A stretch of DNA of 64,000 bases from CAMAVH01 sp046297835 (GCA_046297835.1 JBKBHI010000007.1:62001-126000); one strand, 5' to 3'. Counted from the first letter of the stretch, positions 6,433-16,026 are shown. A program made the numbers and translations. The notes: generated by a model not told the origin, from the sequence alone.

Positions 6433-9246
6433 TCACGCCGGTTTGGTCGGGGGAGAAACGCCAGGGCTTGCGAAAAAGTTCCTAATTTCGCTCACGGCGT
6501 CGGCCAATCCGACGCGTTGCACCGCGACGCCGGGCGGAAACGCCGCCGCGAGCCGGCTCGGCAGCGCCGAATCGAGCATGACGAAGACGCCGGCATCGCC
6601 GGCGCGGCGGATCAGCCGGCCGTAGGCCTGCTTGAGTTTGAGGCGCGCCAGCGTCTCGTCCCAGGCCTTGCCGCCGAACGCTTGGCGGCGCGCCTTGTGC
6701 AGAATGTCGGGGCGCGGCCAGGGCACGCGGTCGAACACGATGAGGCGCAGCGCGCGGCCCGGCACGTCGACGCCGTCGCGCACCGCGTCGGTGCCGAGCA
6801 GGCAGGAATCCTCCTCGGCGCGGAAGATGTCGACCAGCGTGCCGGTGTCGAGCCCGTCGACATGCTGGGCGAGCAGGGTGATGTCGGCCTCCTCCAGCGC
6901 CGGCGCGATGCGCGCATGGACATCGCGCAGCCGCGCGATCGAAGTGAACAGGCCGAGCGCGCCGCCGTTCGAGGCGAGGAACAGGCTGCGATAGGCGCTG
7001 GCCACGGCGGCGGGATTGGCCTTGGCGACGTCGGTGACGACGAGCACGCGCGTGCAAGCCGGATAATCGAACGGCGATGGCACGGCGATGCGGTCCGCCG
7101 TGCCCGGCAGATGCTTCGCGCCGCTACGCGCCTCGGCGCTCGCCCAATCCTCCGTCGTGCCGTCGCGTAAAGTGGCCGAGGTGATGAGCGCGCCATGGGC
7201 CGGCTCCAGAACCGCGCGCGCGAAGGGCACGGTCGGATCGACCCAATGGCGATGCAGCCCGACATCGACCTCGCGGCCGTCCATACGTTCGACGGAGAAC
7301 CAATCAGCAAAGTCCGGCGGCGCGTCCTCGTCGATGGTCGCGAGCATGGCGCGCCAAGCGGCGAGCGGGATCGCGGCGCGGCGCTCCAGGCTTTTCAGCG
7401 CGCCTTCGATGCGCTGGCGCGTCGCGCTGTCGAGTTCGTCGGCTTTCTCATCGAGAAAGCGCGCCAGCTTCGCGCCGAGCTTGGCAATCGGCGACTGCAG
7501 GCCTTGCAGCGCCTCGTCGAGTTGCTTGGCCGCTTCGGCGAGGCCGCCGATCAACGGCGTTTTTTCAGCTTCCAGGCTGTAGCCGGCCTCGGCGTCGGGC
7601 GCGCGGGCCAGCACCTGCTGGCGGATCAGCGCGAGAAAGCTCTCCATCGCGCCTCTCGGCGCGCCCGAGAGCGCCGCCTCCTCGCCGAGCCGCTTCTGCC
7701 AGCCGTCGCCGGGCAGGGTGCGTGCGGCGCGCAGCGCGTCGGCGAGCAGGCCCTCGGCCTCGGCGTCGCCGGCGAACAGGTCGCCTATGCGCTTTTGCAA
7801 TCCGCGCGCGCGGGATGGGCGGCCGCTCGTCGTCTCGGCGCCGAGCAGCCAGCGGCGCAATTCCGCCGTCTCGCGCCCGCCGAGATGGGCGGCGAAGGCG
7901 CTATCGGCGGCGTCGAACAGGTGATGGCCTTCGTCGAACACGTAGCGCGTCGGCACGTTGGCGTCGTCGAGCCCGGCGAGCGCGGCCTGGGCCATGACGA
8001 GCGCGTGGTTGGCGACGACGATGTCGGCGTGCCGCGCGCGCCGCACCGTCCGTTCGATGAAGCATTTGCGCCAATGGTCGCAGGCGGCATAGACGCATTC
8101 GCCGCGCCGGTCGGCCAACCCCAGAGTGGGCGCGTAGCCCATCAGCTGCGCCAGCCAGGAGGGGAAATCGCCGCCGACCATGTCGCCGTCGCGCGTCGCG
8201 CGCGCCCAGCGCGCCATCAAGGCGGTGGCCACCGTCTCGCGCGGCGTCACCGTGGCGCGGTTGACCTGCTCTTCGAGGTTCAGCAGGCAGAGATAGTTTT
8301 CGCGGCCCTTGCGGATGACGACGCGCGAGGCTTTTTCCAGCGGATCGGGATGCAGCCGATCCAATTCGGCGTCGAGCTGGCGTTGCAGGTTGCGCGTGTA
8401 GGTGCTGAGCCAGACCGCGCCCTTGTTCTTTTCGGCCCACAGGCTCGCCGGCGCGATATAGCCGAGCGTCTTGCCGGTGCCGGTGCCCGCTTCGGCAAGC
8501 ACGACGCGCGGCTCGCCGGCGGCGTCGCGCGGCGCGAAGGCGGCGCTGGCGGCGGCGGCGTAATCGGCCTGCTGGGTGCGCGCCTCGCGCATCTCGCCGA
8601 CGAGATCGGCGAGCCGCTGGCGCGCCTCATCGGGCGCGACCGGCAGCGCGCTCGGCGGAGCCGGCGGCGGCTCGTCCTGCCATTCGCGCAGCTTCATCCA
8701 TACGCGCAAGGGAGACAGCGAGGATGGCGGCGCGTTTGCCGGCTCCGTCGCGGCCGGCGCGACGGCGTTGAGCGCCGCCATGCATTCGGGCCCCCAGGGC
8801 CAGCCGGCGCGCGCCATGACGCGCGCCGTCTCGGCGGCTTCGCGCAAGGGCTCGCCGTCGAGCTTGGCGAGCTGGTCGAGCAGGGCGGCGGTCGCCGCTT
8901 GCAGCGCCTCGGCTTCGGCGGTCAGGCCGGGCGCGACCTTCAGGCCGAGCGCGTCGGCCAGCCCGCGCGGCGTCGGCAGGCAGAAAGTGGCGGGGCGGAC
9001 GAAGGCGAACAGTTCGAGCGCGTCGCGCGCCGGAAAGGGCGGCACGCCGAGCCGGCGCGCGGTCGCCGGGGCATGGCAGAGGATCGGCGGCGCTTGTTCG
9101 AACAGGCCGTCGCCTTGGCGGGGCCGGTGCAGGCCGAGATGGCGCGCCATCTCGCGCGGCGGCATCTCGACGATCTCGCCGTCGGCGGTGAAGGCCACCG
9201 CGCGGCTGACGCCGGCGACCAGGACGGGCGCGAAAGAGGCCGTCAT
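6433..9246 (-). CDS. DinG-type ATP-dependent DNA helicase (XPD/Rad3 superfamily 2)
   Basis: The 937-residue protein has an N-terminal extension of about 240 residues, a Walker A motif AEAGTGTGKT near residue 252, and a DEGH Walker B box near 438. Four cysteines, one near residue 320 and three in a CVYAACDHWRKC-like cluster near 385-395, fit the [4Fe-4S] site of the DinG/XPD family. The C-terminal helicase domain includes GTDAVRDGVDVPG and KQAYGRLIRR. These enzymes unwind DNA 5'-to-3' and resolve R-loops or branched structures. It is transcribed alone, divergently from the DUF1800 gene. The start is the first ATG, without a clear ribosome-binding site. Confidence 0.9.
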   Translation of the reverse strand: MTASFAPVLVAGVSRAVAFTADGEIVEMPPREMARHLGLHRPRQGDGLFEQAPPILCHAPATARRLGVPPFPARDALELFAFVRPATFCLPTPRGLADALGLKVAPGLTAEAEALQAATAALLDQLAKLDGEPLREAAETARVMARAGWPWGPECMAALNAVAPAATEPANAPPSSLSPLRVWMKLREWQDEPPPAPPSALPVAPDEARQRLADLVGEMREARTQQADYAAAASAAFAPRDAAGEPRVVLAEAGTGTGKTLGYIAPASLWAEKNKGAVWLSTYTRNLQRQLDAELDRLHPDPLEKASRVVIRKGRENYLCLLNLEEQVNRATVTPRETVATALMARWARATRDGDMVGGDFPSWLAQLMGYAPTLGLADRRGECVYAACDHWRKCFIERTVRRARHADIVVANHALVMAQAALAGLDDANVPTRYVFDEGHHLFDAADSAFAAHLGGRETAELRRWLLGAETTSGRPSRARGLQKRIGDLFAGDAEAEGLLADALRAARTLPGDGWQKRLGEEAALSGAPRGAMESFLALIRQQVLARAPDAEAGYSLEAEKTPLIGGLAEAAKQLDEALQGLQSPIAKLGAKLARFLDEKADELDSATRQRIEGALKSLERRAAIPLAAWRAMLATIDEDAPPDFADWFSVERMDGREVDVGLHRHWVDPTVPFARAVLEPAHGALITSATLRDGTTEDWASAEARSGAKHLPGTADRIAVPSPFDYPACTRVLVVTDVAKANPAAVASAYRSLFLASNGGALGLFTSIARLRDVHARIAPALEEADITLLAQHVDGLDTGTLVDIFRAEEDSCLLGTDAVRDGVDVPGRALRLIVFDRVPWPRPDILHKARRQAFGGKAWDETLARLKLKQAYGRLIRRAGDAGVFVMLDSALPSRLAAAFPPGVAVQRVGLADAVSEIRNFFASPGVSPPTKPA

Positions 9247-9362
9247 TTGTGTTGAAGCGGTCTGTTCATGATTTACCCCAATGTAAGGCGGCGCGCGCGC
9301 CGAGGCCAGCGCCGAAAGCGCGCCGAATGGCCGTGCCGCGTTGAGGGGTTGTTAGGCCTCGC

Positions 9363-9391
9363 GACGGAAAATCCGCTATCCGGCGTATAAT
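9363..9391 (+). promoter_or_regulatory. Putative sigma-70 promoter of the DUF1800-DUF1501 pair
   Basis: A perfect TATAAT lies at 9386-9391, about 29 bp before the chosen ATG at 9420. The -35 region is poor (GCGACG or GACGGA about 17-19 bp upstream), so the call rests mainly on the -10 box and its position. Confidence 0.4.
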
Positions 9392-9419
9392 GTCGAAACG
9401 CCCAGAAGCGGAGCCCTCC

Positions 9420-10886
9420 ATGCGCCTCGCCGTGCTCGCCTTGCGTTCCCGCGCCTTACGCGCGCTTCTCATCGTCCTGCCGCTCGTCGCCCTCGCGGCG
9501 GGGCCGGCCTATGCCCTCGACGCCGCCGACGCGCGGCATCTTTTGGGCCGCACCGGCTTCGGCGCGACCTTGGATGAAGCCGCCGCGCTCGCGCCGCTGT
9601 CGCGCCAACAGGCGGTGGATCGGATCCTCGACGGCGCGCGGCGCGAAGCTTCGACGCCGGGCCCCGCGTGGCTGGCGGCCAAGGAGCCGGCGTTCCCCGT
9701 TCTCACCGGCCTCGATGCTGACACGCGTAAGGCGCTGCAGGACAAGACCAACGTTCGCGCGCAGGAGCTCAAAGCCTGGTGGTACGACGAGATGCTCGCC
9801 ACGCCGTCGCCGATCACCGAGCGCATGACGCTGTTCTGGCACAACCATTTCACTTCGTCGTTGCGCAAGTCGCGCTCGCCGGTGCTGCATTACCGCCAGA
9901 ACGCGCTGCTGCGCCGCGAGGGGCTCGGCAATTTCGGGACGATGCTGCGCGAGATTTCGCGCGATCCGGTGATGCTCGACTATCTCGACAACCGGCTGAA
10001 CCGCTGGGAGCGGCCGAACGAGAATTTCGCCCGCGAGCTCTTGGAATTGTTCACGCTCGGCGAAGGCCATTACAGCGAGAAGGACATCAAGGAAGCGGCG
10101 CGCGCCTTCACCGGCTGGACCACCGATCGCGACCGCGAGCGCTTCGTCGACAACGTCCGCATCCACGATCCCGACAGCAAGACGTTCCTCGGCCGCACCG
10201 GCCGGTTCGACGGCGACGACATCCTCAAGATTCTCCTGCAACAGCCGCGCACGGCGGAATTCGTCACCGAGAAACTGTGGCGCGAATTCGTCTCGCCGAC
10301 GCCGGACGGCAAGGATGTGAAACGGCTCGCCGCCGTCTTCCGCGACGGCAATTACGAGATCAAGCCGCTGATGCGGGCGCTGCTGACGTCCGACGCCTTC
10401 TGGGCGGTCAAGAATCGCGGCGAGCTGATCAAGTCGCCGGTCGAATTCCTCGTCGGCACCGTGCGTTTCTTCAAAGAGACGCCGGCCGACGGCGATGCGC
10501 TGGCGCGCTACAGCCGGCGGCTCGGCCAGGACGTTTTCGATCCGCCGAACGTCAAAGGCTGGCCCGGCCACACCGCCTGGATCAGCACCGACAGCCTGCT
10601 GGCCCGCGAGCAGTTCTTGCAGCGCCTGCTGCGCGGCGACCGGCTCGGGCCCAATCAAAATCAAGCGTCCCAGGCGGGCATGGGCATGGCCGGCAATCAG
10701 CGCCGTCCGCCGACCCTGCCGGCTGCGACCGACGAGGGCAAAGGCGGCGCGAAGGGCGCGGCGTTGGAAGCGGAGATGGCGACGCTGCTGCTCGCCAAGC
10801 CGCCGGTCAATCCGGCCGCCGCCGACGCGCCCGAGCGCGCCCGCATCGCCGCGATCTTCCTCGATCCCGTATATCAGCTGAAATGA
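9420..10886 (+). CDS. DUF1800 family exported protein
   Basis: The 488-residue product starts at the ATG preceded by GGAG with 6-bp spacing; an upstream in-frame ATG at 9390 overlaps the -10 box and is less likely. Residues 1-31 form a signal peptide (MRLAVLALRSRALRALLIVL then an AYA cleavage site). The mature part begins with ARHLLGRTGFGAT, the DUF1800 opening, and contains NHFTSS, RRxGLGNFG-like and NENFARELLELFTLGEG segments of the family. Biochemical function is unknown. DUF1800 genes are habitually paired with DUF1501 genes, as here with an overlap at ATGA, so the two products probably act together outside the cytoplasm. Confidence 0.9.
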   Translation: MRLAVLALRSRALRALLIVLPLVALAAGPAYALDAADARHLLGRTGFGATLDEAAALAPLSRQQAVDRILDGARREASTPGPAWLAAKEPAFPVLTGLDADTRKALQDKTNVRAQELKAWWYDEMLATPSPITERMTLFWHNHFTSSLRKSRSPVLHYRQNALLRREGLGNFGTMLREISRDPVMLDYLDNRLNRWERPNENFARELLELFTLGEGHYSEKDIKEAARAFTGWTTDRDRERFVDNVRIHDPDSKTFLGRTGRFDGDDILKILLQQPRTAEFVTEKLWREFVSPTPDGKDVKRLAAVFRDGNYEIKPLMRALLTSDAFWAVKNRGELIKSPVEFLVGTVRFFKETPADGDALARYSRRLGQDVFDPPNVKGWPGHTAWISTDSLLAREQFLQRLLRGDRLGPNQNQASQAGMGMAGNQRRPPTLPAATDEGKGGAKGAALEAEMATLLLAKPPVNPAAADAPERARIAAIFLDPVYQLK

Positions 10887-10894
10887 GGCGCATG

Positions 10895-12085
10895 ATGAAC
10901 CGCCGCGACGCTCTCAAGCTTCTTGGCGCGACCGCGCTGATGCCGGTCGTCTACGGCGCGGTGCCGGGCGGCATGCGCGCTTACGCGCAGGCGGCGAAAC
11001 AGGCCGCGCCGAGTTTCGGCAACCGCGTGTTGCTGCTGGTCGAGCTCAAGGGCGGCAACGACGGCCTCAACACCGTCATTCCCTACGCCGACGAGAATCT
11101 CCGGAACTTGCGCCCGAACCTCGTCCTGCCGCGCGAGGAGCTGGCGACGCTCGGCGACGGGCTCGCCTTCCATCCGGCGCTGAAGCCCTTGATGGCCGCC
11201 TGGGACAAGGGCGATCTCGGAATTTTGCGCGGCGTCGGCTATCCGCAGCCCAACCGCTCGCATTTCCGCTCGATCGAGATTTGGGAAACGGCCTCCAAGA
11301 GCGAGGAGATGCTGCGCGAGGGCTGGATCGCCAGCGTGTTGCGCGGCCGGGTCGGCAAGGCGGCGGACGGCATCGTCATCGGCGATTTCGAGTTCGGTCC
11401 GCTGGTCGGCGCGCGGATGCGCAACGTCATCATGGACAAGCCGGACCAGTTCATCGCCCAGGCGCAGAAGATCCAGGCGGCGAAGGACAGCGACGGCGGC
11501 GGCGCGCTCGGCCATTTGCTCCGCACGCGCGCCGAACTGCTCGACGCTTCGACCAAGCTCGCGCCGCTGTTCGCCGAACCGCCGGCCTTGCCGGTGGCCT
11601 TCCCCAACAACGCTTTCGGCAACCAGATCAAAATCGCGACGCAGCTCATCATGGCCGCGGCGGGCGTCCCTGTGCTGAAAGTGTCGCTCGGGAGTTTCGA
11701 CACGCACGTCAATCAGCGCGGCCAGCACGAGAACCTGTTGAAACAATTGGCCGAAGGCCTCGCCGCCTTCCGCGAAGCGATGATCCAGACCGGCCACTGG
11801 AACGACGTGTTGGTCATGACCTATTCGGAGTTCGGCCGGCGCGCCAACGAAAACGCCAGCAAGGGCACCGATCACGGCACCGCCGCGCCGCATCTGGTCA
11901 TGGGCGGCCGGGTCAAGGGCGGCTTTTACGGCGCGCAGCCGCGGCTCGACGATCTCGACGCGGGCGATCTGAAATTCAGCACCGATTACCGGGCGGTCTA
12001 CGCCACGGTGGCGCGCAACTGGTGGGGCTATAAGGGCGACATCGGCCGACTCGCGGCCTTCAAGCCTCTGAGCCTGCTGACCTAA
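10895..12085 (+). CDS. DUF1501 family Tat-exported protein
   Basis: Three in-frame ATGs occur at 10883, 10892 and 10895. The first overlaps the DUF1800 stop as ATGA, but GAGG at 10885-10888 is spaced best (6 bp) for 10895, which begins NRRDALKLLG, a twin-arginine signal. About 396 residues. The body shows VELKGGNDGLNT, NRSHFRSIEIWET, SLGSFDTH and YSEFGRR with GTDHGTA, the metal-site pattern of the alkaline-phosphatase-like DUF1501 fold. Tat export implies folding, perhaps with a cofactor, before secretion. Its gene partner is the DUF1800 protein; neither has a firmly known substrate. Confidence 0.88.
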   Translation: MNRRDALKLLGATALMPVVYGAVPGGMRAYAQAAKQAAPSFGNRVLLLVELKGGNDGLNTVIPYADENLRNLRPNLVLPREELATLGDGLAFHPALKPLMAAWDKGDLGILRGVGYPQPNRSHFRSIEIWETASKSEEMLREGWIASVLRGRVGKAADGIVIGDFEFGPLVGARMRNVIMDKPDQFIAQAQKIQAAKDSDGGGALGHLLRTRAELLDASTKLAPLFAEPPALPVAFPNNAFGNQIKIATQLIMAAAGVPVLKVSLGSFDTHVNQRGQHENLLKQLAEGLAAFREAMIQTGHWNDVLVMTYSEFGRRANENASKGTDHGTAAPHLVMGGRVKGGFYGAQPRLDDLDAGDLKFSTDYRAVYATVARNWWGYKGDIGRLAAFKPLSLLT

Positions 12086-12086
12086 G

Positions 12087-13235
12087 TCACGCCGCTTTGC
12101 GCAGTTCGGCCGGCGCCGGCTCCGGCGCGACGTAGCGGCTGCGCAGCATCAGGAACGGCCGCTCGATGCACCAATAGGACAGTCCGGCGACCAGCAGGCT
12201 CGCGGGCAGCACGACCAGCGTGGTGAACCAGGCGGCGTCGCGCAATGTGTCGAGCATCAACGGCTCGTCGGTGCCGAAGACGTTCCAGGCGATGACGTGG
12301 ATCGGCCAATGGAAGATATAGAGGCTGTAGCTGATCAGGCCGACGCCGGCGGTGACGCGGCCGAGCCAGGGCAGGGCGAGCGGCCGCGCGGCGGTGAAGC
12401 CGGCGATGAAGGCGGCCCACAGCAGCGCTTCGATCTCCGGCACGACCACATGCCAGGTCCGCCATTCCATGATGCCGCCCGCCGCGTTCAATCGCGCGCA
12501 ATAGGCGAGGATCGCCGCGAAGCTGGCGGCGAGCGCGAGCGCGCCGGCCCAGCGCGTCGCCAGCAGGCGCATCAGCGCCGGCCATAGGACCGCGAGCGCC
12601 AGGCCGACGAGAAACTGGTTCAGCCGGCCGACGATGGAATAGTACGAGATGATGAACAGCTCGTTGCCGTCGTTGCGGTTGGCGTAGAGCACCATGCATT
12701 TGACGATGAAGACGAGCGCCATGGCGGGCAGCAGGAAGCGCCAGGGTCCGACGCGCGCCATGAAGACGAACAGCAGCGGCGCGATCAGGTAGAACTGGAA
12801 CAGCACCGTGATCGTCCAGAGTGTGCCGGTCAGCTCGGTCTGGTCGGCGAAGACGATGGGCGTATTGGTCAGCAGCAAGAACGGCGCGATCAGTTCGGCC
12901 AGGGAATAGTCGTTGCTGCCGTAGATCGCGAAGACGACGAGAAACACCATCAACGGCAGAACCCGTAGCGCGCGGTTCTTGAGGAATTTGCCGTAGGCCA
13001 CCTGCTTGCCGATCAGGCCCCGCGCCAGCAGGAAGCCGCTCAGCACGAGAAACAGCGACACCGCCGTGTGCCCCTCGTAGACCAGCGTTTCTAGCGGCGA
13101 TCCGCCGACGATCCAGCCGTCGTTGCCCATGGCGTAAAAGCCGCGTTGGATCGAATGGTAATAAAGCACCAGCAGGGCGGCGAGGCCGCGCAACTGATCG
13201 AGTTCCGGCACATAGGCGTGATTTTGGCTTTTCAT
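12087..13235 (-). CDS. Acyltransferase family 3 integral membrane protein (OafA-like)
   Basis: The chosen ATG begins MKSQNHAYVPELDQLRGLAA, matching the usual family N-terminus; an upstream in-frame start at 13310 would add 25 unrelated residues. The 382-residue protein has about ten hydrophobic segments, the conserved LDQLRG and FLVLSGFLLARGL motifs and a terminal IERPF. Family members O-acylate sugars of lipopolysaccharide, exopolysaccharide or secondary metabolites. No glycan biosynthesis genes adjoin it, so the acceptor is unknown. It ends one base from the convergent DUF1501 stop. Confidence 0.9.
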   Translation of the reverse strand: MKSQNHAYVPELDQLRGLAALLVLYYHSIQRGFYAMGNDGWIVGGSPLETLVYEGHTAVSLFLVLSGFLLARGLIGKQVAYGKFLKNRALRVLPLMVFLVVFAIYGSNDYSLAELIAPFLLLTNTPIVFADQTELTGTLWTITVLFQFYLIAPLLFVFMARVGPWRFLLPAMALVFIVKCMVLYANRNDGNELFIISYYSIVGRLNQFLVGLALAVLWPALMRLLATRWAGALALAASFAAILAYCARLNAAGGIMEWRTWHVVVPEIEALLWAAFIAGFTAARPLALPWLGRVTAGVGLISYSLYIFHWPIHVIAWNVFGTDEPLMLDTLRDAAWFTTLVVLPASLLVAGLSYWCIERPFLMLRSRYVAPEPAPAELRKAA

Positions 13236-13381
13236 CGATTTTCGGCTTTCGGCCTGGCGCTGGAGACTTGCGCCCAACCAACGGGCGGGCGCGGGGGGCC
13301 GTTCCGTCACGTTTGCGCGGGGGGTGCGCGGAGAGCGCTTGGGATGCGCGCGAGGAGGGCGTTGGGAGATTTTCCGGGGTG

Positions 13382-13410
13382 TTGACGGGTTCCGCGCCGG
13401 CCCCTAGGTT
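13382..13410 (+). promoter_or_regulatory. Putative sigma-70 promoter of lysK
   Basis: TTGACG (13382-13387) is separated by exactly 17 bp from TAGGTT (13405-13410), about 38 bp upstream of the GTG start. The -35 is close to consensus, the -10 is weak. Confidence 0.45.
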
Positions 13411-13447
13411 GCCGGACCCATCCCCCGCTTTTTCAGGTCATTCCGCC

Positions 13448-15040
13448 GTGTCCGACGATCTGCGCGCCTTAGCCCTCGCCAGCAACGCTTGGCCCTTCGA
13501 GGAGGCCCGCAAGGTGCTGGCCCGCCTCAATGGGAAAGCGCCGGCGAAAGGCTACGTGCTGTTCGAGACCGGCTACGGCCCGTCCGGCTTGCCGCATATC
13601 GGCACATTCGGCGAAGTGGCGCGGACCACCATGGTGCGCAACGCCTTCAAGCTGATCGCGCCCGACATCCCGACCAAGCTCGTCGCCTTCTCCGACGACA
13701 TGGACGGCCTCCGCCGCGTGCCCGACAACGTGCCCAATCAGGAGATGGTGCAGCGCCATCTCGGCAAGCCGCTGACGAGCATCCCCGATCCGTTCGGCAC
13801 CCACGAGAGCTTCGGCCATCATAACAACGCGCGGCTGCGGACCTTCCTCGACACGTTCGGCTTCGAATACGAGTTTCGCAGCGCCACCGCCTGCTACAAG
13901 GCCGGCATGTTCGACGAGACGCTGCTGCGCGTGCTGGAGCGCTACGACGCGGTGATGAACGTCATGCTGCCGAGCTTGCGCGCCGAGCGCCAGGCGACCT
14001 ATTCGCCGTTCCTGCCGGTGTGCAAGAAGACCGGCGTGGTGCTCCAGGTGCCGATCGTCGAGCGCAACATCGACGCCGGCACCATCGTCTATCGCGACGA
14101 GGACGGCTCTCTCGTGGAAACGCCCGTCACCGGCGGCCATGTGAAGCTGCAGTGGAAGTGCGACTGGGCGATGCGCTGGACCGCCTTCGGCGTCGATTAC
14201 GAGATGTCGGGCAAGGACCTGATCGATTCGGTCAAGCTCTCGACGCAGATCTGCCGCATCCTCGACGGCGCGCCGCCCGAAAGCTTCACCTACGAGCTGT
14301 TCCTCGACGACAAGGGTCAGAAAATCTCCAAGTCGAAGGGCAACGGCCTGACGGTGGACGAATGGCTGACTTACGCGCCGCCAGAAAGCCTGGCGCTCTA
14401 CATGTACAACTCGCCGCGCAAGGCCAAGCGCCTGTTCTTCGACGTGATCCCGCGCCACGAGGACGATTACCTGACCTTCATCGAGAAGTTTCCCGCTGAG
14501 GACGCGGCGAAGAAGCTGCAGAACCCGGTCTGGCACATCCATAACGGCCAGCCGCCGAGCGAGATCGTCCCGGTCAGTTACGGGATGCTCTTGAATCTGG
14601 CTAGCGTCTGCAACGCCAACGACAAAGCGGTGCTGTGGGGCTTCATCTCGCGCTACGCGCCGGGCGCGACGCCCGCGAGCTCGCCGATGCTCGACAAGCT
14701 GGTCGGTTATGCCGTCGCCTATTACCGCGATTTCGTGAAGCCGGCGAAGACCTACCGCAAGGCGAGCGAGGCCGAAGTGGCGGCGCTGGAAGATCTGGCC
14801 AAGACGCTCGAAAGCCTGCCGGCCGTCGCGTCGCCCGAGGAGATTCAGAACCAGGTGTTCGAAGTGGGCAAGCGCCACGGCTTCGCCGAGCTGCGCGCCT
14901 GGTTCGGCGCTCTGTACGAAATCCTGCTCGGCCAGACGCAGGGCCCGCGCATGGGCAGCTTCATCGCGCTCTATGGCGTGCAGGAGACGCTGGCGTTGAT
15001 CCGCCGCGCCATCAAAGGCGAGGATCTGGCGGCGGCTTAG
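13448..15040 (+). CDS. lysK: Class I lysyl-tRNA synthetase
   Basis: The 530-residue protein carries HIGT at residues 50-53 and KISKSKG at 292-298, the HIGH and KMSKS signatures of class I synthetases, with the LysRS-1 landmarks FSDDMDGLRRVP and YEMSGKDLIDSV. It charges tRNA-Lys. Class I LysRS is typical of archaea and of many alphaproteobacteria, whereas most bacteria use a class II enzyme. The GTG at 13448 (SDDLRALALASNAW) is preferred because the longer frame from 13268 adds a low-complexity stretch that also covers the probable promoter. The stop codon overlaps that of the convergent esterase. Confidence 0.93.
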   Translation: MSDDLRALALASNAWPFEEARKVLARLNGKAPAKGYVLFETGYGPSGLPHIGTFGEVARTTMVRNAFKLIAPDIPTKLVAFSDDMDGLRRVPDNVPNQEMVQRHLGKPLTSIPDPFGTHESFGHHNNARLRTFLDTFGFEYEFRSATACYKAGMFDETLLRVLERYDAVMNVMLPSLRAERQATYSPFLPVCKKTGVVLQVPIVERNIDAGTIVYRDEDGSLVETPVTGGHVKLQWKCDWAMRWTAFGVDYEMSGKDLIDSVKLSTQICRILDGAPPESFTYELFLDDKGQKISKSKGNGLTVDEWLTYAPPESLALYMYNSPRKAKRLFFDVIPRHEDDYLTFIEKFPAEDAAKKLQNPVWHIHNGQPPSEIVPVSYGMLLNLASVCNANDKAVLWGFISRYAPGATPASSPMLDKLVGYAVAYYRDFVKPAKTYRKASEAEVAALEDLAKTLESLPAVASPEEIQNQVFEVGKRHGFAELRAWFGALYEILLGQTQGPRMGSFIALYGVQETLALIRRAIKGEDLAAA

Positions 15041-16026
15041 GCCGCGATTTTATCCAGCGTCATGGCCGGGCTTGTCCCGGCCATCCACGACTTGCGATGT
15101 GGATGCATAGTAAGGCGTGGATGCCCGCAACAAGTGCGGGCATGACGGTGTGAGGGGTATGCCCCGCATCCGCCGCGGGGCCGGGCCTTCAAAAACGCAT
15201 CCACGTCGTCCACCGTCGGCGCCATATGCTGCAGCGGCGCGCCGAGCGAGCCGGCGAGCCAGATATGACCGATGTCGTGATAATATCTCTCCTCGACCGC
15301 GCCGCCGGCCGCGCGCGCTTTCGCCGCGAGGGCGCGGCTGTTGGCCGGCCGTACGGTGGTGTCGTCCAGCCCGCTGATCAGCAGCATGGGCGGCGGTTTG
15401 CCGGACACATGATCGACCGGCATGACGCCGTCCGGCGATGGGCCGCCGAAGATCGTCGGCAGCGAACGGCCGGTGATGGGGCGGAAATCGTACGGCCCCG
15501 CCAATCCGACGAAGGCGTCCACTGCGTCGCAGGCGCGCAAGCCGCGCGCGCCGAGCCAGCGCGCATCCAGCGCCAGCATCGCCGCATTGTAGGCGCCGGC
15601 CGAATGGCCCATCAGATAGAGCGCGTTCGGCGCGACGCCGGTGTCCGCCGCCATGCGGGTCTTGATCCAGGCGACGGCGGCCGCGCCGTCCTCGACGAAG
15701 GCGGGATAGCGTGCCTCGGGATAGAGCCGGTAATCGGCGATGGCGACGGCGTAGCCGCGCGCCGCGAAGGCCTGGCCGACGAATAGGTAATCGGCCTTCG
15801 CCCCGGCGGTCCAGCCGCCGCCGTAGAGGAACAGGATGGTGGGTAGGCTGGCCGGCGCGGCGTCGGGCAGATAGACGTCGAGCTTATGGCGCGGACCGTC
15901 GCCGTAGGCGATGTCCGAGACGACGCGATAGCCGTCCTTCGGCACCATGGAATTGACGAAGTCCGCGCCCGAGCAACCGGCCAGGGCGGCGAGCGGCAAG
16001 AGCAGGGAGAGGGCGCGCCGGATCAT
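15037..16026 (-). CDS. Alpha/beta-hydrolase lipoprotein (esterase) with repeat-derived C-terminus
   Basis: The ATG at 16026 opens a lipoprotein signal, MIRRALSLLLPLAALAGC, with lipobox LAGC. The 329-residue product has an oxyanion-hole segment LYGGGW, nucleophile elbow GHSAG, an acid in SGLDDTTVRP and a terminal HDIGHIW histidine, as in carboxylesterase/BD-FAE-type enzymes. It should be membrane-anchored and act on the periplasmic side. The last roughly 45 residues, including the tell-tale MAGTSPAMT, are encoded by the dispersed repeat at 15058-15149, so the original stop codon seems to have been lost and the gene now ends on top of the lysK stop. An in-frame ATG at 16053 is the alternative start. 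Confidence 0.85.
   Translation of the reverse strand: MIRRALSLLLPLAALAGCSGADFVNSMVPKDGYRVVSDIAYGDGPRHKLDVYLPDAAPASLPTILFLYGGGWTAGAKADYLFVGQAFAARGYAVAIADYRLYPEARYPAFVEDGAAAVAWIKTRMAADTGVAPNALYLMGHSAGAYNAAMLALDARWLGARGLRACDAVDAFVGLAGPYDFRPITGRSLPTIFGGPSPDGVMPVDHVSGKPPPMLLISGLDDTTVRPANSRALAAKARAAGGAVEERYYHDIGHIWLAGSLGAPLQHMAPTVDDVDAFLKARPRGGCGAYPSHRHARTCCGHPRLTMHPHRKSWMAGTSPAMTLDKIAA
15058..15149. repeat. Dispersed palindromic intergenic repeat, copy 2
   Basis: Same orientation as the copy at 5864-5955: left arm GTCATGGCCGGGCTTGTCCC then GGCCATCCACGA, centre of about 25 bp, right arm CGTGGATGCCCGCAACAAGT then GCGGGCATGACGGT. It lies wholly inside the 3' end of the esterase reading frame. Confidence 0.85.
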
